Below are positions 1-7,935 of a stretch of DNA of 64,000 nucleotides, piece after piece (the stretch's first letter is position 1; the number at the start of each line of letters is the position of its first letter). The notes below the pieces were generated by a model. The model was not told the origin of the DNA. It did not search any database and saw only the letters and a program-made list of their open reading frames with translations. Position numbers and translations under genes: made by a program. The DNA is taken from assembly GCA_041060555.1 (NCBI GenBank), contig JBEUDS010000003.1, one strand, 5' to 3'. The stretch comes from CAUJIW01 sp963205175 (GTDB lineage: Bacteria; Pseudomonadota; Alphaproteobacteria; Sphingomonadales; Sphingomonadaceae).

Positions 1-1
1 C

Positions 2-1384
2 AGGGTCAATCTGCAAATCCGACTGATCGTCTCGTTTGCCATTTTCGCCTTGAGCACCGTGCTCGTTGGCGCCATTGCCCACTTCCATCTGGCGGGTGAT
101 TCGCTGGCGGCGCATGCGCCATCGCTGCTCGCTCGCCTGCTGACCTCCGGCGTGCTGGGGGATGCCAGGACGCAGGTGCTGGTGGCGAGCCTGGGGTCGA
201 TCGTGCTCGCGGTGGTCGGCAGTTTCTGGTGCACCTGGTATATCACCCGACCGCTCAACCGGATCAGCAAGCAGCTGGTCGAGCTGGGCGCCGGCAACTA
301 CGCCATCGAGCCCGACGGCCTCGACCGGCATGACGAGATCGGCCACCTCGCGCAGGCCTTCCAGATGTTCAAGCGCAAGTTGCTGGAGCAGCAGGCGATG
401 GAAGCCGAGCAGCGCCGGCTGACCGAGGAGCGGCTGGAGATGGAGCGTCGCGCCGCGGAGCATGAGGCGGCACTGGCCGCCGAGCGGCTGCGCCAGCAGG
501 ACGCCGACCTTGAGGCCGCACGTGCCAGCGAGGCCCGGGCCGCGCGACTGGCCGACCTGGTGGCGGATTTCGAAATCCATGTCGGTTCGGTGCTTGATGC
601 GCTGCACGCCTCCGGTGGCACGCTCAAGCAGACCGCCGACACCATGAGCAGCACCGTCGATGCCACGCACGAACGGGCGTCGGCGGTATCGGCGGCGTCG
701 CTGCAGGCGACCAACAATGTCCAGGCGGTCGCGGCCGCCGCGGAAGAGATGACGGCCTCGATCGGCGAAATCCACCGGCAGATTCTCACCTCCAAGACCA
801 TTGCCGACGAAGCGGCGGTGGAAGCCGGCGAGACCAACGCCCGCATGGGCGAACTGGCCCGTGTGGCCGCCCAGGTCGGCGAGATCGTCGAGCTGATCAA
901 TGCCATCGCCGAGCAGACCAACCTGCTGGCGCTCAACGCCACCATCGAGGCGGCGCGGGCCGGCGAGGCCGGCAAGGGCTTCGCGGTGGTTGCCAGCGAG
1001 GTCAAGGCGCTCGCCAACCAGACGGCGCATGCCACCGATCAGATTGGCGAGAAGATCGGCGCCATGCAGAGCGAGACCCAGGCGGCGGCGGCGACCATTG
1101 CCCGCGTCGTCGACACCATCCAGCGGATGACCGAGATCGCCAGCGACATCGCCGGCGCGATGGAGGAGCAGGACGCCACCACCCGCGAGATCGCGGCGTC
1201 GGTTTCACAGGCTGCCCAAGGCACCAACGAGGTGGCGACCAACATCGAGGGCGTCACCGACGCCGCGGTGCAGACCGCCATGGCGTCCGCCGATGTCGGC
1301 CAGGCGTCCGACACCGTGATCCGCCAGGCCGAGGACTTGCGCCAGAAGGTGGAAAGCTTCCTTGGTGGTGTCCGCGCCGCCTGA
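2..1384 (+). CDS. methyl-accepting chemotaxis protein (5' end outside window)
   Basis: This is an inner-membrane receptor that signals to the CheA/CheW kinase complex. The reading frame is open to the left edge, so the first residues are missing; 460 residues are visible. The first visible stretch is a hydrophobic helix, followed by a short periplasmic loop of only about 30 residues and a second membrane helix near residues 60-80. A HAMP domain follows (ITRPLNRIS, then HDEIGHLAQAF), then a charged coiled coil and the methyl-accepting signalling domain. The signalling hairpin tip is clear (AEQTNLLALNATIEAARAGE). The loop is too small for a classical sensor domain, so the ligand may be sensed in or near the membrane, which is an inference. 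The gene ends 32 bases before the convergent Lrp gene. Confidence 0.93.
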   Translation, partial: RVNLQIRLIVSFAIFALSTVLVGAIAHFHLAGDSLAAHAPSLLARLLTSGVLGDARTQVLVASLGSIVLAVVGSFWCTWYITRPLNRISKQLVELGAGNYAIEPDGLDRHDEIGHLAQAFQMFKRKLLEQQAMEAEQRRLTEERLEMERRAAEHEAALAAERLRQQDADLEAARASEARAARLADLVADFEIHVGSVLDALHASGGTLKQTADTMSSTVDATHERASAVSAASLQATNNVQAVAAAAEEMTASIGEIHRQILTSKTIADEAAVEAGETNARMGELARVAAQVGEIVELINAIAEQTNLLALNATIEAARAGEAGKGFAVVASEVKALANQTAHATDQIGEKIGAMQSETQAAAATIARVVDTIQRMTEIASDIAGAMEEQDATTREIAASVSQAAQGTNEVATNIEGVTDAAVQTAMASADVGQASDTVIRQAEDLRQKVESFLGGVRAA

Positions 1385-1392
1385 GCGCCGTC

Positions 1393-1417
1393 AGCCGCAT
1401 TTGAATGTCTTGCGGCT
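1393..1417. terminator. stem-loop at convergent junction
   Basis: A 7-bp perfect stem (AGCCGCA / TGCGGCT) with an 11-base loop lies between the convergent chemotaxis receptor and Lrp genes and just touches the Lrp stop codon. There is no U-tract on either strand, so its role as a terminator is weakly supported. Confidence 0.3.
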
Positions 1418-1845
1418 CAGCCGCGGTCAAACTTTCGGCTGAGGATGATCGACGACATGGTTTCCCGCACGCCCTCGATGGCGCGCACCTGGTCCAGCGC
1501 GGCATCGAGATCCCGCGTCGTGGCGGCGGCCATCTCGGCGATCAGGTCGTAGGGGCCGCTGACCGACAGCAGCGAGGCCACGGCGTCGATCTTCTTCAGC
1601 CGGGCTTCCACCGCCGCCTGCGCCTGTGGCGCGATGCCGATCAGCACATGCGCGCGCACCCGGTTGTCGCTGGCGCCGACGCGCGCCGAATAGCCGGTGA
1701 TGACGCCGCTCTGCTCCAGCCGTTCGAGGCGGGCCTGGACGGTGGACCGGGCGACACCCAGCTTGCGGGCGAGCTGGGCGGTGGGTGCCCGGGCGTTCTG
1801 CACCAGCAACTGGATCAGGCGGGCATCGAGGCTGTCTTCACTCAT
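1417..1845 (-). CDS. Lrp/AsnC family transcriptional regulator
   Basis: This is a 142-residue regulator of the feast/famine family. It has an N-terminal winged helix-turn-helix (LDARLIQLLVQNARAPTAQLARKLGVARSTVQARLERLE as a pattern of helices near residues 5-45) and a C-terminal RAM ligand-binding domain with the typical SVSGPYDLIAEM strand. The ATG at 1845 gives the family's usual length; the frame stays open further upstream but that extension has no family character. It is divergent from a saccharopine-dehydrogenase-like gene 118 bases away, so it probably controls that gene and itself in response to an amino acid, possibly lysine or a related compound. A candidate operator lies between them. 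Confidence 0.9.
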   Translation of the reverse strand: MSEDSLDARLIQLLVQNARAPTAQLARKLGVARSTVQARLERLEQSGVITGYSARVGASDNRVRAHVLIGIAPQAQAAVEARLKKIDAVASLLSVSGPYDLIAEMAAATTRDLDAALDQVRAIEGVRETMSSIILSRKFDRG

Positions 1846-1862
1846 ATCGCCGAAACACTGGT

Positions 1863-1891
1863 CAAAATGACTGGCAATGTCGAGCATTTTG
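1863..1891. promoter_or_regulatory. candidate Lrp-type operator (inverted repeat)
   Basis: The divergent intergenic region holds CAAAATG and CATTTTG as an inverted repeat separated by 15 bases, centred about 32 bases upstream of the regulator's start. Spaced AT-rich palindromes between a regulator and its divergent target are typical of Lrp/AsnC sites. No binding is proven. Confidence 0.4.
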
Positions 1892-1963
1892 TGCAGCATT
1901 CCACTCCACATCGGCCAGAAATTTCGGGAGATTGCAGGTCCATTCAGATTTTCGGAGAAGACC

Positions 1964-3040
1964 ATGCGTGACATTCTGGTTGTGGGTGCCGGCAACATCG
2001 GCGACATGATCGCCGCCCTGCTGCTGCCGACCGGCGACTACCGGGTGACCATTGCCGATCGCGCCGAGGCGGCGCTGGATCGCATGACGCCACAGGAAGG
2101 CCTGAGCAAGCTGGTGCTGGACGCCACCGACCCGGTGGCGCTGGCCGCCGCGCTGAAGGACAAGTTCGCGGTCATTTCCGCTGCCCCCTACCACATCACG
2201 GCGCACATCGCCCGCGCGGCCTACGCGGCGGGCATCCACTACCTCGACCCCACCGAGGACGTTGCCTCGACCAAGATCGTCAAGGAACTGTCGGCCACCG
2301 CCAGGGCGGCGCTGATCCCGCAATGTGGCCTGGCGCCGGGCTTCATCGCCATTGTCGGCAAGCACCTCGCCGACACCTTCTCGGAGCTGGACACGCTGCG
2401 CCTGCGGGTCGGCGCGCTGCCGCGCTTCCCGACCAACAGCCTGACCTACAACCTCACCTGGTCGACAGAGGGTGTGATCAACGAATATTGCGAGCCGTGC
2501 GAGGCGATCGTCGAGGGGCGGCACATGCTGGTGCCGGCGCTGGAGAACATGGACCATTTCTCGCTCGACGGCGTGAACTTCGAGGCATTCAACACCTCCG
2601 GCGGCCTTGGTACGCTGGGCGAGACGCTGGACGGCAAGGTGCGCAACCTCAGCTACCAGACCATCCGCTACCCCGGCCACCGCGACATCATGAAGACGCT
2701 GATCCAGGATCTGCGGCTGGGCCAGAACCGCGCCCTGTTCAAGCAGGTGCTGGAAAACGCGGTGCCGGTGACCGAACAGGACGTGGTGGTGATCTTCGTC
2801 ACCGCGACCGGCAAGCGGGCCGGCAAGCTGATGCAGGAAAGCTACGCCAACCGCATCTACCCGCGCACCATCGGCGGCAAGACCTGGGCGGCGATCCAGG
2901 TGACCACCGCCAGCGCCATCTGCGCGGTGCTCGACATGCTGGCCGACGGCGCGCTGCCGCAGAAGGGCTTTGTCCGCCAGGAGCAGATTCCGCTTGATGC
3001 CTTCCTCGCCAACCGCTTCGGCAAGGCATACGCCGCTTGA
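1964..3040 (+). CDS. saccharopine dehydrogenase family protein
   Basis: This 358-residue NAD(P)-dependent oxidoreductase starts with a Rossmann fold (ILVVGAGNIGDMIAALLL) and continues with the saccharopine dehydrogenase C-terminal domain, including an AAPYHITAHIARAAYAAG stretch and the QCGLAPGF turn typical of the family. The ATG at 1964 is preceded by GGAGAAG at a good distance; an upstream in-frame start at 1877 would add 29 residues before the Rossmann fold and is unlikely. Family members form or cleave saccharopine, or act as lysine 6-dehydrogenase or carboxynorspermidine synthase; the exact substrate cannot be read from the sequence. The divergent Lrp gene suggests amino-acid-responsive control, perhaps of lysine use. 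The stop codon lies inside the first copy of a 26-bp tandem repeat. Confidence 0.85.
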   Translation: MRDILVVGAGNIGDMIAALLLPTGDYRVTIADRAEAALDRMTPQEGLSKLVLDATDPVALAAALKDKFAVISAAPYHITAHIARAAYAAGIHYLDPTEDVASTKIVKELSATARAALIPQCGLAPGFIAIVGKHLADTFSELDTLRLRVGALPRFPTNSLTYNLTWSTEGVINEYCEPCEAIVEGRHMLVPALENMDHFSLDGVNFEAFNTSGGLGTLGETLDGKVRNLSYQTIRYPGHRDIMKTLIQDLRLGQNRALFKQVLENAVPVTEQDVVVIFVTATGKRAGKLMQESYANRIYPRTIGGKTWAAIQVTTASAICAVLDMLADGALPQKGFVRQEQIPLDAFLANRFGKAYAA

Positions 3041-3108
3041 ACGGCAATCTGCCCGGCGCCGCTTGAACGGCAATCTGCCCGGCGCCGCGTGAGCGGCAAT
3101 CTTCCAGG
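3031..3108. repeat. 26-bp tandem repeat, three copies, containing the stop codon
   Basis: Copies 1 and 2 (3031-3056, 3057-3082) are identical and copy 3 (3083-3108) differs at four positions; a truncated fourth begins at 3109. Copy 1 contains the last codons and TGA stop of the saccharopine-dehydrogenase-like gene, so the repeat arose by duplication of the gene end. Each unit contains a small inverted repeat (GCCG-N6-CGGC). Confidence 0.95.
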
Positions 3109-3140
3109 CGCTGCCTGATCGATCTCCGTCCGGAAAACTG

Positions 3141-3173
3141 AAACGCCGGCGTCAGCGACGCCGGCGTTTTTTT
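3141..3173. terminator. intrinsic terminator, probably bidirectional
   Basis: A 10-bp GC-rich stem (ACGCCGGCGTC / GACGCCGGCGT, loop AGC) is followed by a run of seven T on the plus strand and preceded by AAA. It sits between the convergent saccharopine-dehydrogenase-like and phytase genes and can serve both. Confidence 0.85.
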
Positions 3174-3196
3174 ACGCGGTCTCTGGCCCGGGCCGG

Positions 3197-4291
3197 TTAC
3201 TTCAGGCCGAGCGCATCGACCACCGCCTGCCAGGAGACCAGCTTGAAGTTCTGCGGCTGGGGCGCGTTGTCGCCATCCTGGGCAACGAACAGGCCGCCGG
3301 GGAAGTCGGGGCCAAAATCGCCGGCCATCAGCGCGATGCCGTCGGTCTCGGACGTGCCATCGACGCCAGCGCCGTTGTCGACAATGCGGAAGCGGCCGAC
3401 ATAGGCGCCATCGGCAAGGCCGTAAAGGGTGTAGGCGTTGTCGCCCTGGCTGGAGACCACCAGATAGCCGCGGCCGTCGCTGCCGGGCGCCAGCGCCAGA
3501 CCCTCGACATCGGCGACCAGTTGCGCGCCGTCGGCCTTGGCGAACAGACGGCCTTCGGTGGGAGCGTCGGCGCCGGTGCTGAACGCCCACACACCGACAT
3601 TTTCCTCGCCAACGTAAAGCGTGCCTGACGCGGTGTCGACGACGCAGCCCTCCACCTGCGAGGGCACTTTCATGCTGCGGACGACCCGGCCCGTTGGCGT
3701 GGCGCCCCCGAGATCCAGCGCGATCTGGTTGATGGTGCCGTCCTTGATGGCGGCGAAGGCATGGACGGTGTCGCTGCCCGGCAGCTGCGCGAGGCACAGG
3801 CCGTAGGACTCGCCGTCACCGGCGGCGACGATCCCCAGCGGCGTCAATGCGGCGGTGGCGGGATCAAGCGTGTAGAGCGCCAGCTTGGCGTTCTTCTCGT
3901 CGTTGCGGTCGGACGCGACCACCAGGATGGCGCTCTGGCCCTTCACCATCACGCCATCGAGCAGGTCGACGTTGTTGACCCGCCCGGCCTGGATGAAGAA
4001 CTTGTCGGCGCCATCAAGGCCATAGACATGCAGCCCGGCCTTCTTGTCGGTGGCGACGATCAGGCTGGCGGCGGGATTGGCGGCGTTGCGCCAGATCGCC
4101 GGATCATCGGCGGCGTCGTCCCTGGTGGCGACAGCGGCGGTCTCGCGCACCGCCTTGACCTCGGCGGTCGGCACGCTGGCGGCCGGCGTCGGGTTGCCGG
4201 AGCAGCCCGCCAGCAGCAGTGCCCCCAGGGCGGATGCCAGCAGCGTCGGGGCCAGTGGTGTCGAGGGGTGGCGGGGGGCAAGATGCGTCAT
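3197..4291 (-). CDS. beta-propeller phytase-like lipoprotein (3-phytase family)
   Basis: This 364-residue protein resembles beta-propeller phytases, calcium-dependent enzymes that release phosphate from phytate. A lipoprotein signal peptide ends in LAGC with the lipidated cysteine at residue 30, so the protein is probably anchored in a membrane facing the periplasm or outside. Family motifs visible are DDPAIW near residue 62, a GTSETDGIALM stretch near the C-terminus and GGLFVAQDGDN. The propeller spans most of the chain and the length fits the family. It is transcribed alone: a terminator lies downstream and the TetR gene upstream ends 60 bases before it. Phosphate control is likely by analogy, but I see no clear PHO box. 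Confidence 0.85.
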   Translation of the reverse strand: MTHLAPRHPSTPLAPTLLASALGALLLAGCSGNPTPAASVPTAEVKAVRETAAVATRDDAADDPAIWRNAANPAASLIVATDKKAGLHVYGLDGADKFFIQAGRVNNVDLLDGVMVKGQSAILVVASDRNDEKNAKLALYTLDPATAALTPLGIVAAGDGESYGLCLAQLPGSDTVHAFAAIKDGTINQIALDLGGATPTGRVVRSMKVPSQVEGCVVDTASGTLYVGEENVGVWAFSTGADAPTEGRLFAKADGAQLVADVEGLALAPGSDGRGYLVVSSQGDNAYTLYGLADGAYVGRFRIVDNGAGVDGTSETDGIALMAGDFGPDFPGGLFVAQDGDNAPQPQNFKLVSWQAVVDALGLK

Positions 4292-4351
4292 GATCGGTTC
4301 CTGTCTGTTACGCCTGCGCTGCTAGCAATGGCGCATGACACTTACGTTGCA

Positions 4352-5104
4352 TCACGATGACGAAATGGCGACAGGGGGAGTGTCCGCAGGAGGTTGCCCG
4401 GCGAGGAGCCCGGCCAGCATGTGTCTCGCCGTGGCCGCGACGATGGCTCGGCGTTGCCCGCTGAGGGCGTTCCACTCCAGGAAGGCCAGCGAGATCGGCG
4501 CTTCACGGGTGAACGCCGACAGCGCCGCCACCAGCATCAGCGCCCCGGTGCGCTCGTCCTCGCCGCCGGCCGGGGTGCCGCGCGCCACCGCCAGCAGGTC
4601 GGCGACCAGCCCGAGGCCCGGCCGCCACAGTTCATCGTAGAGCAGGGTGTAGCCCGGTCCCTGTTCGCTCATTTCGCGCAGTACGAAATCAGTGCTCAGT
4701 CGCTGCCCCGCATCGGCGGTGATCGCGCCAAGGAGGGCGTCGATGATGCGCTCCAGCCAGGCGCGGGCGTCATCCGGTGTCAGCGTCCCGGCATCGGCGG
4801 CGATACGGGCCCTGGCGACCAGCGGCAGCAGCAGGCGGCGATGCTGCTCGACGATTTCCCGGGCGCAGGCGCGGTGCAGCCCGTCCTTGTTGCCGAAATG
4901 ATAGGCGATGACCGGCAGGGTGACCCCCGCCTCGGCCGCGATCATCCGCGTGGTGGCGCCGGTGAAGCCCTCGCGCGCGAAGCAGCGCATGCCGGCCTCC
5001 AGGATGCGGCCGGCGGTGGATTCGGGAGCAGTGGACTCGAGAGTCTTGAACTCGCGGGTCGTGGCTTCATGGGCCCTGTGAGGCGTGACAGGTTCGGCGG
5101 TCAT
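4352..5104 (-). CDS. TetR/AcrR family transcriptional regulator
   Basis: This 250-residue repressor has an N-terminal TetR helix-turn-helix (ILEAGMRCFAREGFTGATT, then AGVTLPVIAYHFGNKDGL) and a C-terminal all-helical ligand domain of the CerR/DUF1956 type. The ATG at 5104 was chosen because the frame upstream of it has no family character, although it stays open to 5917. It is divergent from an MpaB-like oxygenase gene, and the 84-base gap contains two matching palindromes that are good candidates for its operators. A role as local repressor of the oxygenase gene and of itself is the natural inference; the inducing ligand is unknown. Confidence 0.9.
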   Translation of the reverse strand: MTAEPVTPHRAHEATTREFKTLESTAPESTAGRILEAGMRCFAREGFTGATTRMIAAEAGVTLPVIAYHFGNKDGLHRACAREIVEQHRRLLLPLVARARIAADAGTLTPDDARAWLERIIDALLGAITADAGQRLSTDFVLREMSEQGPGYTLLYDELWRPGLGLVADLLAVARGTPAGGEDERTGALMLVAALSAFTREAPISLAFLEWNALSGQRRAIVAATARHMLAGLLAGQPPADTPPVAISSS

Positions 5105-5142
5105 GGCATCGCCATAGCAGCAAAGTCGGTTGCGGCGTACCC

Positions 5143-5175
5143 TATCACATGATAGCCACCCTATATCAAGCGATA
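5143..5175. promoter_or_regulatory. paired TetR operator candidates TATC-N4-GATA
   Basis: Two inverted repeats of the same form occur at 5143-5154 (TATC ACAT GATA, extended to CTATCA/TGATAG) and 5164-5175 (TATC AAGC GATA). Their centres are 21 bases apart, two helical turns, so two repressor dimers could bind the same face of the DNA between the divergent TetR and oxygenase genes. The second site lies just upstream of the oxygenase start. Confidence 0.65.
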
Positions 5176-5188
5176 GGGGGGTGCCGTC

Positions 5189-6190
5189 ATGAACGTGCAG
5201 GTGGGCGACGCTGGCTCGGGTGAAGCAGGTTCGCCGCATGGCGGCTCGGGCGATGAAGGCCTGCGACAGGCCGCGCGCCGCGCCGCCGCGAAGGAGTGGA
5301 TCGTCGATTATCGCCATCCGACGGGCGAGCCGGCGCTGCTGGCACCCGATTCCGTGCAGTGGCGGGTATTCCGCAACCCCATCGCCATGGCCGTGGGCGG
5401 GGTCGCCGCCGTGCTGCTGGAGTTCGCCGATGCTCGCATACGCTCGGGCGTGTGGGAGCACTCGGTCTATCCGGTCGACCCGATCGGCCGCTCGCGCCGC
5501 ACCGGCATCGCCGCGATGGTGGGCGTTTATGGCCCGGAGTCGATGGCCCGCAAGGTGATCGCCGGCGTCACCCGGATGCACGCCAAGGTGGCCGGACGAA
5601 CGCCCAGCGGCACGGCCTACCAGGCGCTTGACCCGGTGCTGCTCAACTGGGTCCATGCCACGGCGGCCTATGGCTTCCTCAAGGCCTATCACACCTTCGT
5701 CAAGCCGGTGTCGGCGGTGGACCAGCAGCGCTTCTTCGCCGAGGGCGAGCCGGTGGGGCGCCTTTACGGCGTCACCCGGTCGGCGCGCTCCGAGGCCGAT
5801 TTCCTCGACATGATGAACGAACTGCTGCCCGACTTCGAGCCGCACCCGATCAATCTGGAATTTCTCGATATCATCGCCTCCGGCAAGGCGGCGCCCACCG
5901 TGCCGCGTTTCCTGCACCGGGCGCTGGCGCGCGGCGCGGTGTCGATCCTGCCGCCGGTTGTGCGCGCGCGGCTGGAACTGGGGCCGGAATGGTCACTGAC
6001 CACGCTCGATCGGATCGCGCTCAAGGCGGCGGGCTGGCTGGCGGAGACTCGTCGTGACCGGCAGTCGCCGGCGTGGGCGGCGGCGGAACGGCTGGGCTTG
6101 CCGGGCGAGTTCTCCTGGCTGTCGCCGGCGGAGCAGGCGCGGGTGCTGAAAGCGCGTCGTCCGGTGCCGGCGGCGGCACAGGCGGCCTGA
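5189..6190 (+). CDS. oxygenase MpaB family protein (DUF2236)
   Basis: This 333-residue protein belongs to the MpaB/DUF2236 family, which includes latex-clearing-type and mycophenolic-acid-pathway oxygenases that use a b-type heme. The family-typical ARIRSGVWEHS segment with a candidate heme-ligand histidine, and the DPVLLNWVHATAAYGFLKAY segment with a second conserved histidine, are both present. The substrate is unknown. The divergent TetR gene and paired operators suggest the gene is switched on by a small lipophilic compound. The ATG at 5189 follows GGGGGGTGCC, which serves as a weak ribosome binding site. It converges on dnaB, with 54 bases between the stops. Confidence 0.85.
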   Translation: MNVQVGDAGSGEAGSPHGGSGDEGLRQAARRAAAKEWIVDYRHPTGEPALLAPDSVQWRVFRNPIAMAVGGVAAVLLEFADARIRSGVWEHSVYPVDPIGRSRRTGIAAMVGVYGPESMARKVIAGVTRMHAKVAGRTPSGTAYQALDPVLLNWVHATAAYGFLKAYHTFVKPVSAVDQQRFFAEGEPVGRLYGVTRSARSEADFLDMMNELLPDFEPHPINLEFLDIIASGKAAPTVPRFLHRALARGAVSILPPVVRARLELGPEWSLTTLDRIALKAAGWLAETRRDRQSPAWAAAERLGLPGEFSWLSPAEQARVLKARRPVPAAAQAA

Positions 6191-6244
6191 GCCCAGCGGG
6201 AATCGGGACAGGCCGGAACCGGCACAGGCGGGAAGGCGCGCGGA

Positions 6245-7732
6245 TCAGTAGTGTTCGGGGACGTAATCGTCCTCGATCAGGTCCATGAACTTGGTGGTTT
6301 CCTTGCGGAACAGCACGTTGACGGTGCCGGTGGCGCCGTGGCGCTGCTTGGCCACCAGCACTTCGGCGCGGCCCCTGATGCGTTCGCCCTTTTCCATCCA
6401 CTTGATGAACTTTTCCGAGCCTTCCTCCGGCTTCTTCTGGGCGTGGTAATATTCCTCGCGGAACACGAACAGCACGATGTCGGCGTCCTGCTCGATGGAG
6501 CCCGATTCACGCAGGTCGGAAAGCTGCGGCCGCTTGTCCTCGCGGGATTCGACGGCGCGGGACAGCTGGGACAGCGCGATCACCGGCACTTCCAGTTCTT
6601 TCGCCAGCATTTTCAGGCCACGGGTGATCTCCGAGAGCTCCTGCACGCGGTTGGCTTCCCCACCCTTGCCGGAGCCGGCGAGCAGCTGGAGATAGTCCAC
6701 CACCACCATGCCGATCTGCTTCTGGCGTTTGAGCCGGCGGGCGCGGGTGCGCAGCGCGGCGATGGTCAGGCCGGCGGTGTCGTCGATGTACAGCGGCAGA
6801 TCTTCCAGGTCCTGGGCGGCGCGGGCGAGCTTGAGGAACTCGTCATGGCTGATCTTGCCCATGCGCAGCAGTTCGCCGGAGATGCCGCTTTCCTCGGCCA
6901 GCAGACGGGTGGCGAGCTGGTCGGCCGACATTTCAAGGCTGAAGAAGGCCACCGCCGCGCCGGTCGACTGCTCCAGCGGGATGCCGGCGTCGCGGTCCTG
7001 CTTTGCCCGCAGCGCCGCCGCGAACGCGATGTTGGTGGCCAGCGCGGTCTTGCCCATGCCGGGGCGGCCGGCGAGGATGATGAGGTCGGACTTGTGCAGG
7101 CCACCCATCTTCTCGTTGAGGCTGGTGAGGCCGGTGGTGACGCCCGACAGCGAGCCGCCGGACTTGCGGGCGCGCTCGGCCATCTCCACCGCCAGCTGGG
7201 CGGCGCGGGCGAAATCCTTGACGCCGGACGACACCTCGCCCTGCTCGGCGACACGGTAAAGAGCGATTTCGGCTTCCTGGATTTGCCCTTGCGGGTCGAT
7301 CTCCTGGCTGGTGTCGGTGGCCTGCTCGACCATGGTGCGGCCGACCCGGATCAGCTCGCGCAGGATGGCGAGGTCATAGATCTGGGTGGCGAAGTCGCGC
7401 GCGCCGAACAGGGCGGCGGTGTTGGCGGCGAGCTGGCCGAGATAGGCCGGGCCGCCCAGCTCCGCCATCGCCTCGTCGGCGGTGAACAGGGGTTTGAGCG
7501 TCACCGGGTTGGCGACCAGGTTGCGATCCACCGTGCGCAGGATGGCGGTGTAGATGCGCCCGTGCAGCGCCTCGTGGAAATGCTCCGGCCGCAGCTTGAT
7601 CTGCACGTCCTCGACCAGCCGGTTGTCGATCAGCAGGGCGCCGAGCAGCGCCTGCTCGGCCTCCAGGTTGTGGGGCAGGGCGGTCGCCTCGATCGGCGAT
7701 GATGACAGGGCAGGGACGGGTGCAAGGGCCAT
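6245..7732 (-). CDS. dnaB: replicative DNA helicase DnaB
   Basis: DnaB is the hexameric 5'-3' helicase that unwinds DNA at the replication fork and binds primase. This 495-residue copy has the N-terminal helical domain beginning LPHNLEAEQALLGALL and the RecA-like domain with Walker A (GRPGMGKTALATN, about residues 221-233), the FFSLEMS strand, and VVVDYLQLL as Walker B. The ATG at 7732 starts just ahead of the conserved domain; the frame extends 13 codons further to a TTG that is less likely. Primase, dnaG, is also in the window but in a separate cluster. A terminator-like hairpin separates it from rplI upstream. Confidence 0.97.
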   Translation of the reverse strand: MALAPVPALSSSPIEATALPHNLEAEQALLGALLIDNRLVEDVQIKLRPEHFHEALHGRIYTAILRTVDRNLVANPVTLKPLFTADEAMAELGGPAYLGQLAANTAALFGARDFATQIYDLAILRELIRVGRTMVEQATDTSQEIDPQGQIQEAEIALYRVAEQGEVSSGVKDFARAAQLAVEMAERARKSGGSLSGVTTGLTSLNEKMGGLHKSDLIILAGRPGMGKTALATNIAFAAALRAKQDRDAGIPLEQSTGAAVAFFSLEMSADQLATRLLAEESGISGELLRMGKISHDEFLKLARAAQDLEDLPLYIDDTAGLTIAALRTRARRLKRQKQIGMVVVDYLQLLAGSGKGGEANRVQELSEITRGLKMLAKELEVPVIALSQLSRAVESREDKRPQLSDLRESGSIEQDADIVLFVFREEYYHAQKKPEEGSEKFIKWMEKGERIRGRAEVLVAKQRHGATGTVNVLFRKETTKFMDLIEDDYVPEHY

Positions 7733-7880
7733 AGGGGGAGGGAGAATGATCGAGCCGGCCGCCGCGCGCAACGGCCCTTAGACGGCGCGGGGCACATCAG
7801 CGGGGGATGACCATGTGGATGGGGTGTGGATAAGTCGGCGCGTACCGGGCCGTCACGAGGGGGGTGGCGCCCGCAACGGA

Positions 7881-7914
7881 AAACGCCGCCCGAGTGGTCC
7901 CGGGCGGCGCTTTT
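7881..7914 (-). terminator. intrinsic terminator after rplI
   Basis: A 9-bp stem (CGCCGCCCG at 7884-7892 with CGGGCGGCG at 7901-7909, loop of 8) is flanked by four-base T tracts on both strands. It lies 20-odd bases past the rplI stop and should end the ribosomal protein operon before dnaB. Confidence 0.75.
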
Positions 7915-7935
7915 CGTCGGTGCGACGGCTGTGGC

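Noticed and set aside
3031..3108. CRISPR-like array
   Set aside because: There are no spacers between units and no cas genes in the window.
5105..5917. N-terminal extension of the TetR gene to 5917
   Set aside because: The frame merely stays open across the divergent oxygenase gene; the TetR fold and operators place the start at 5104.
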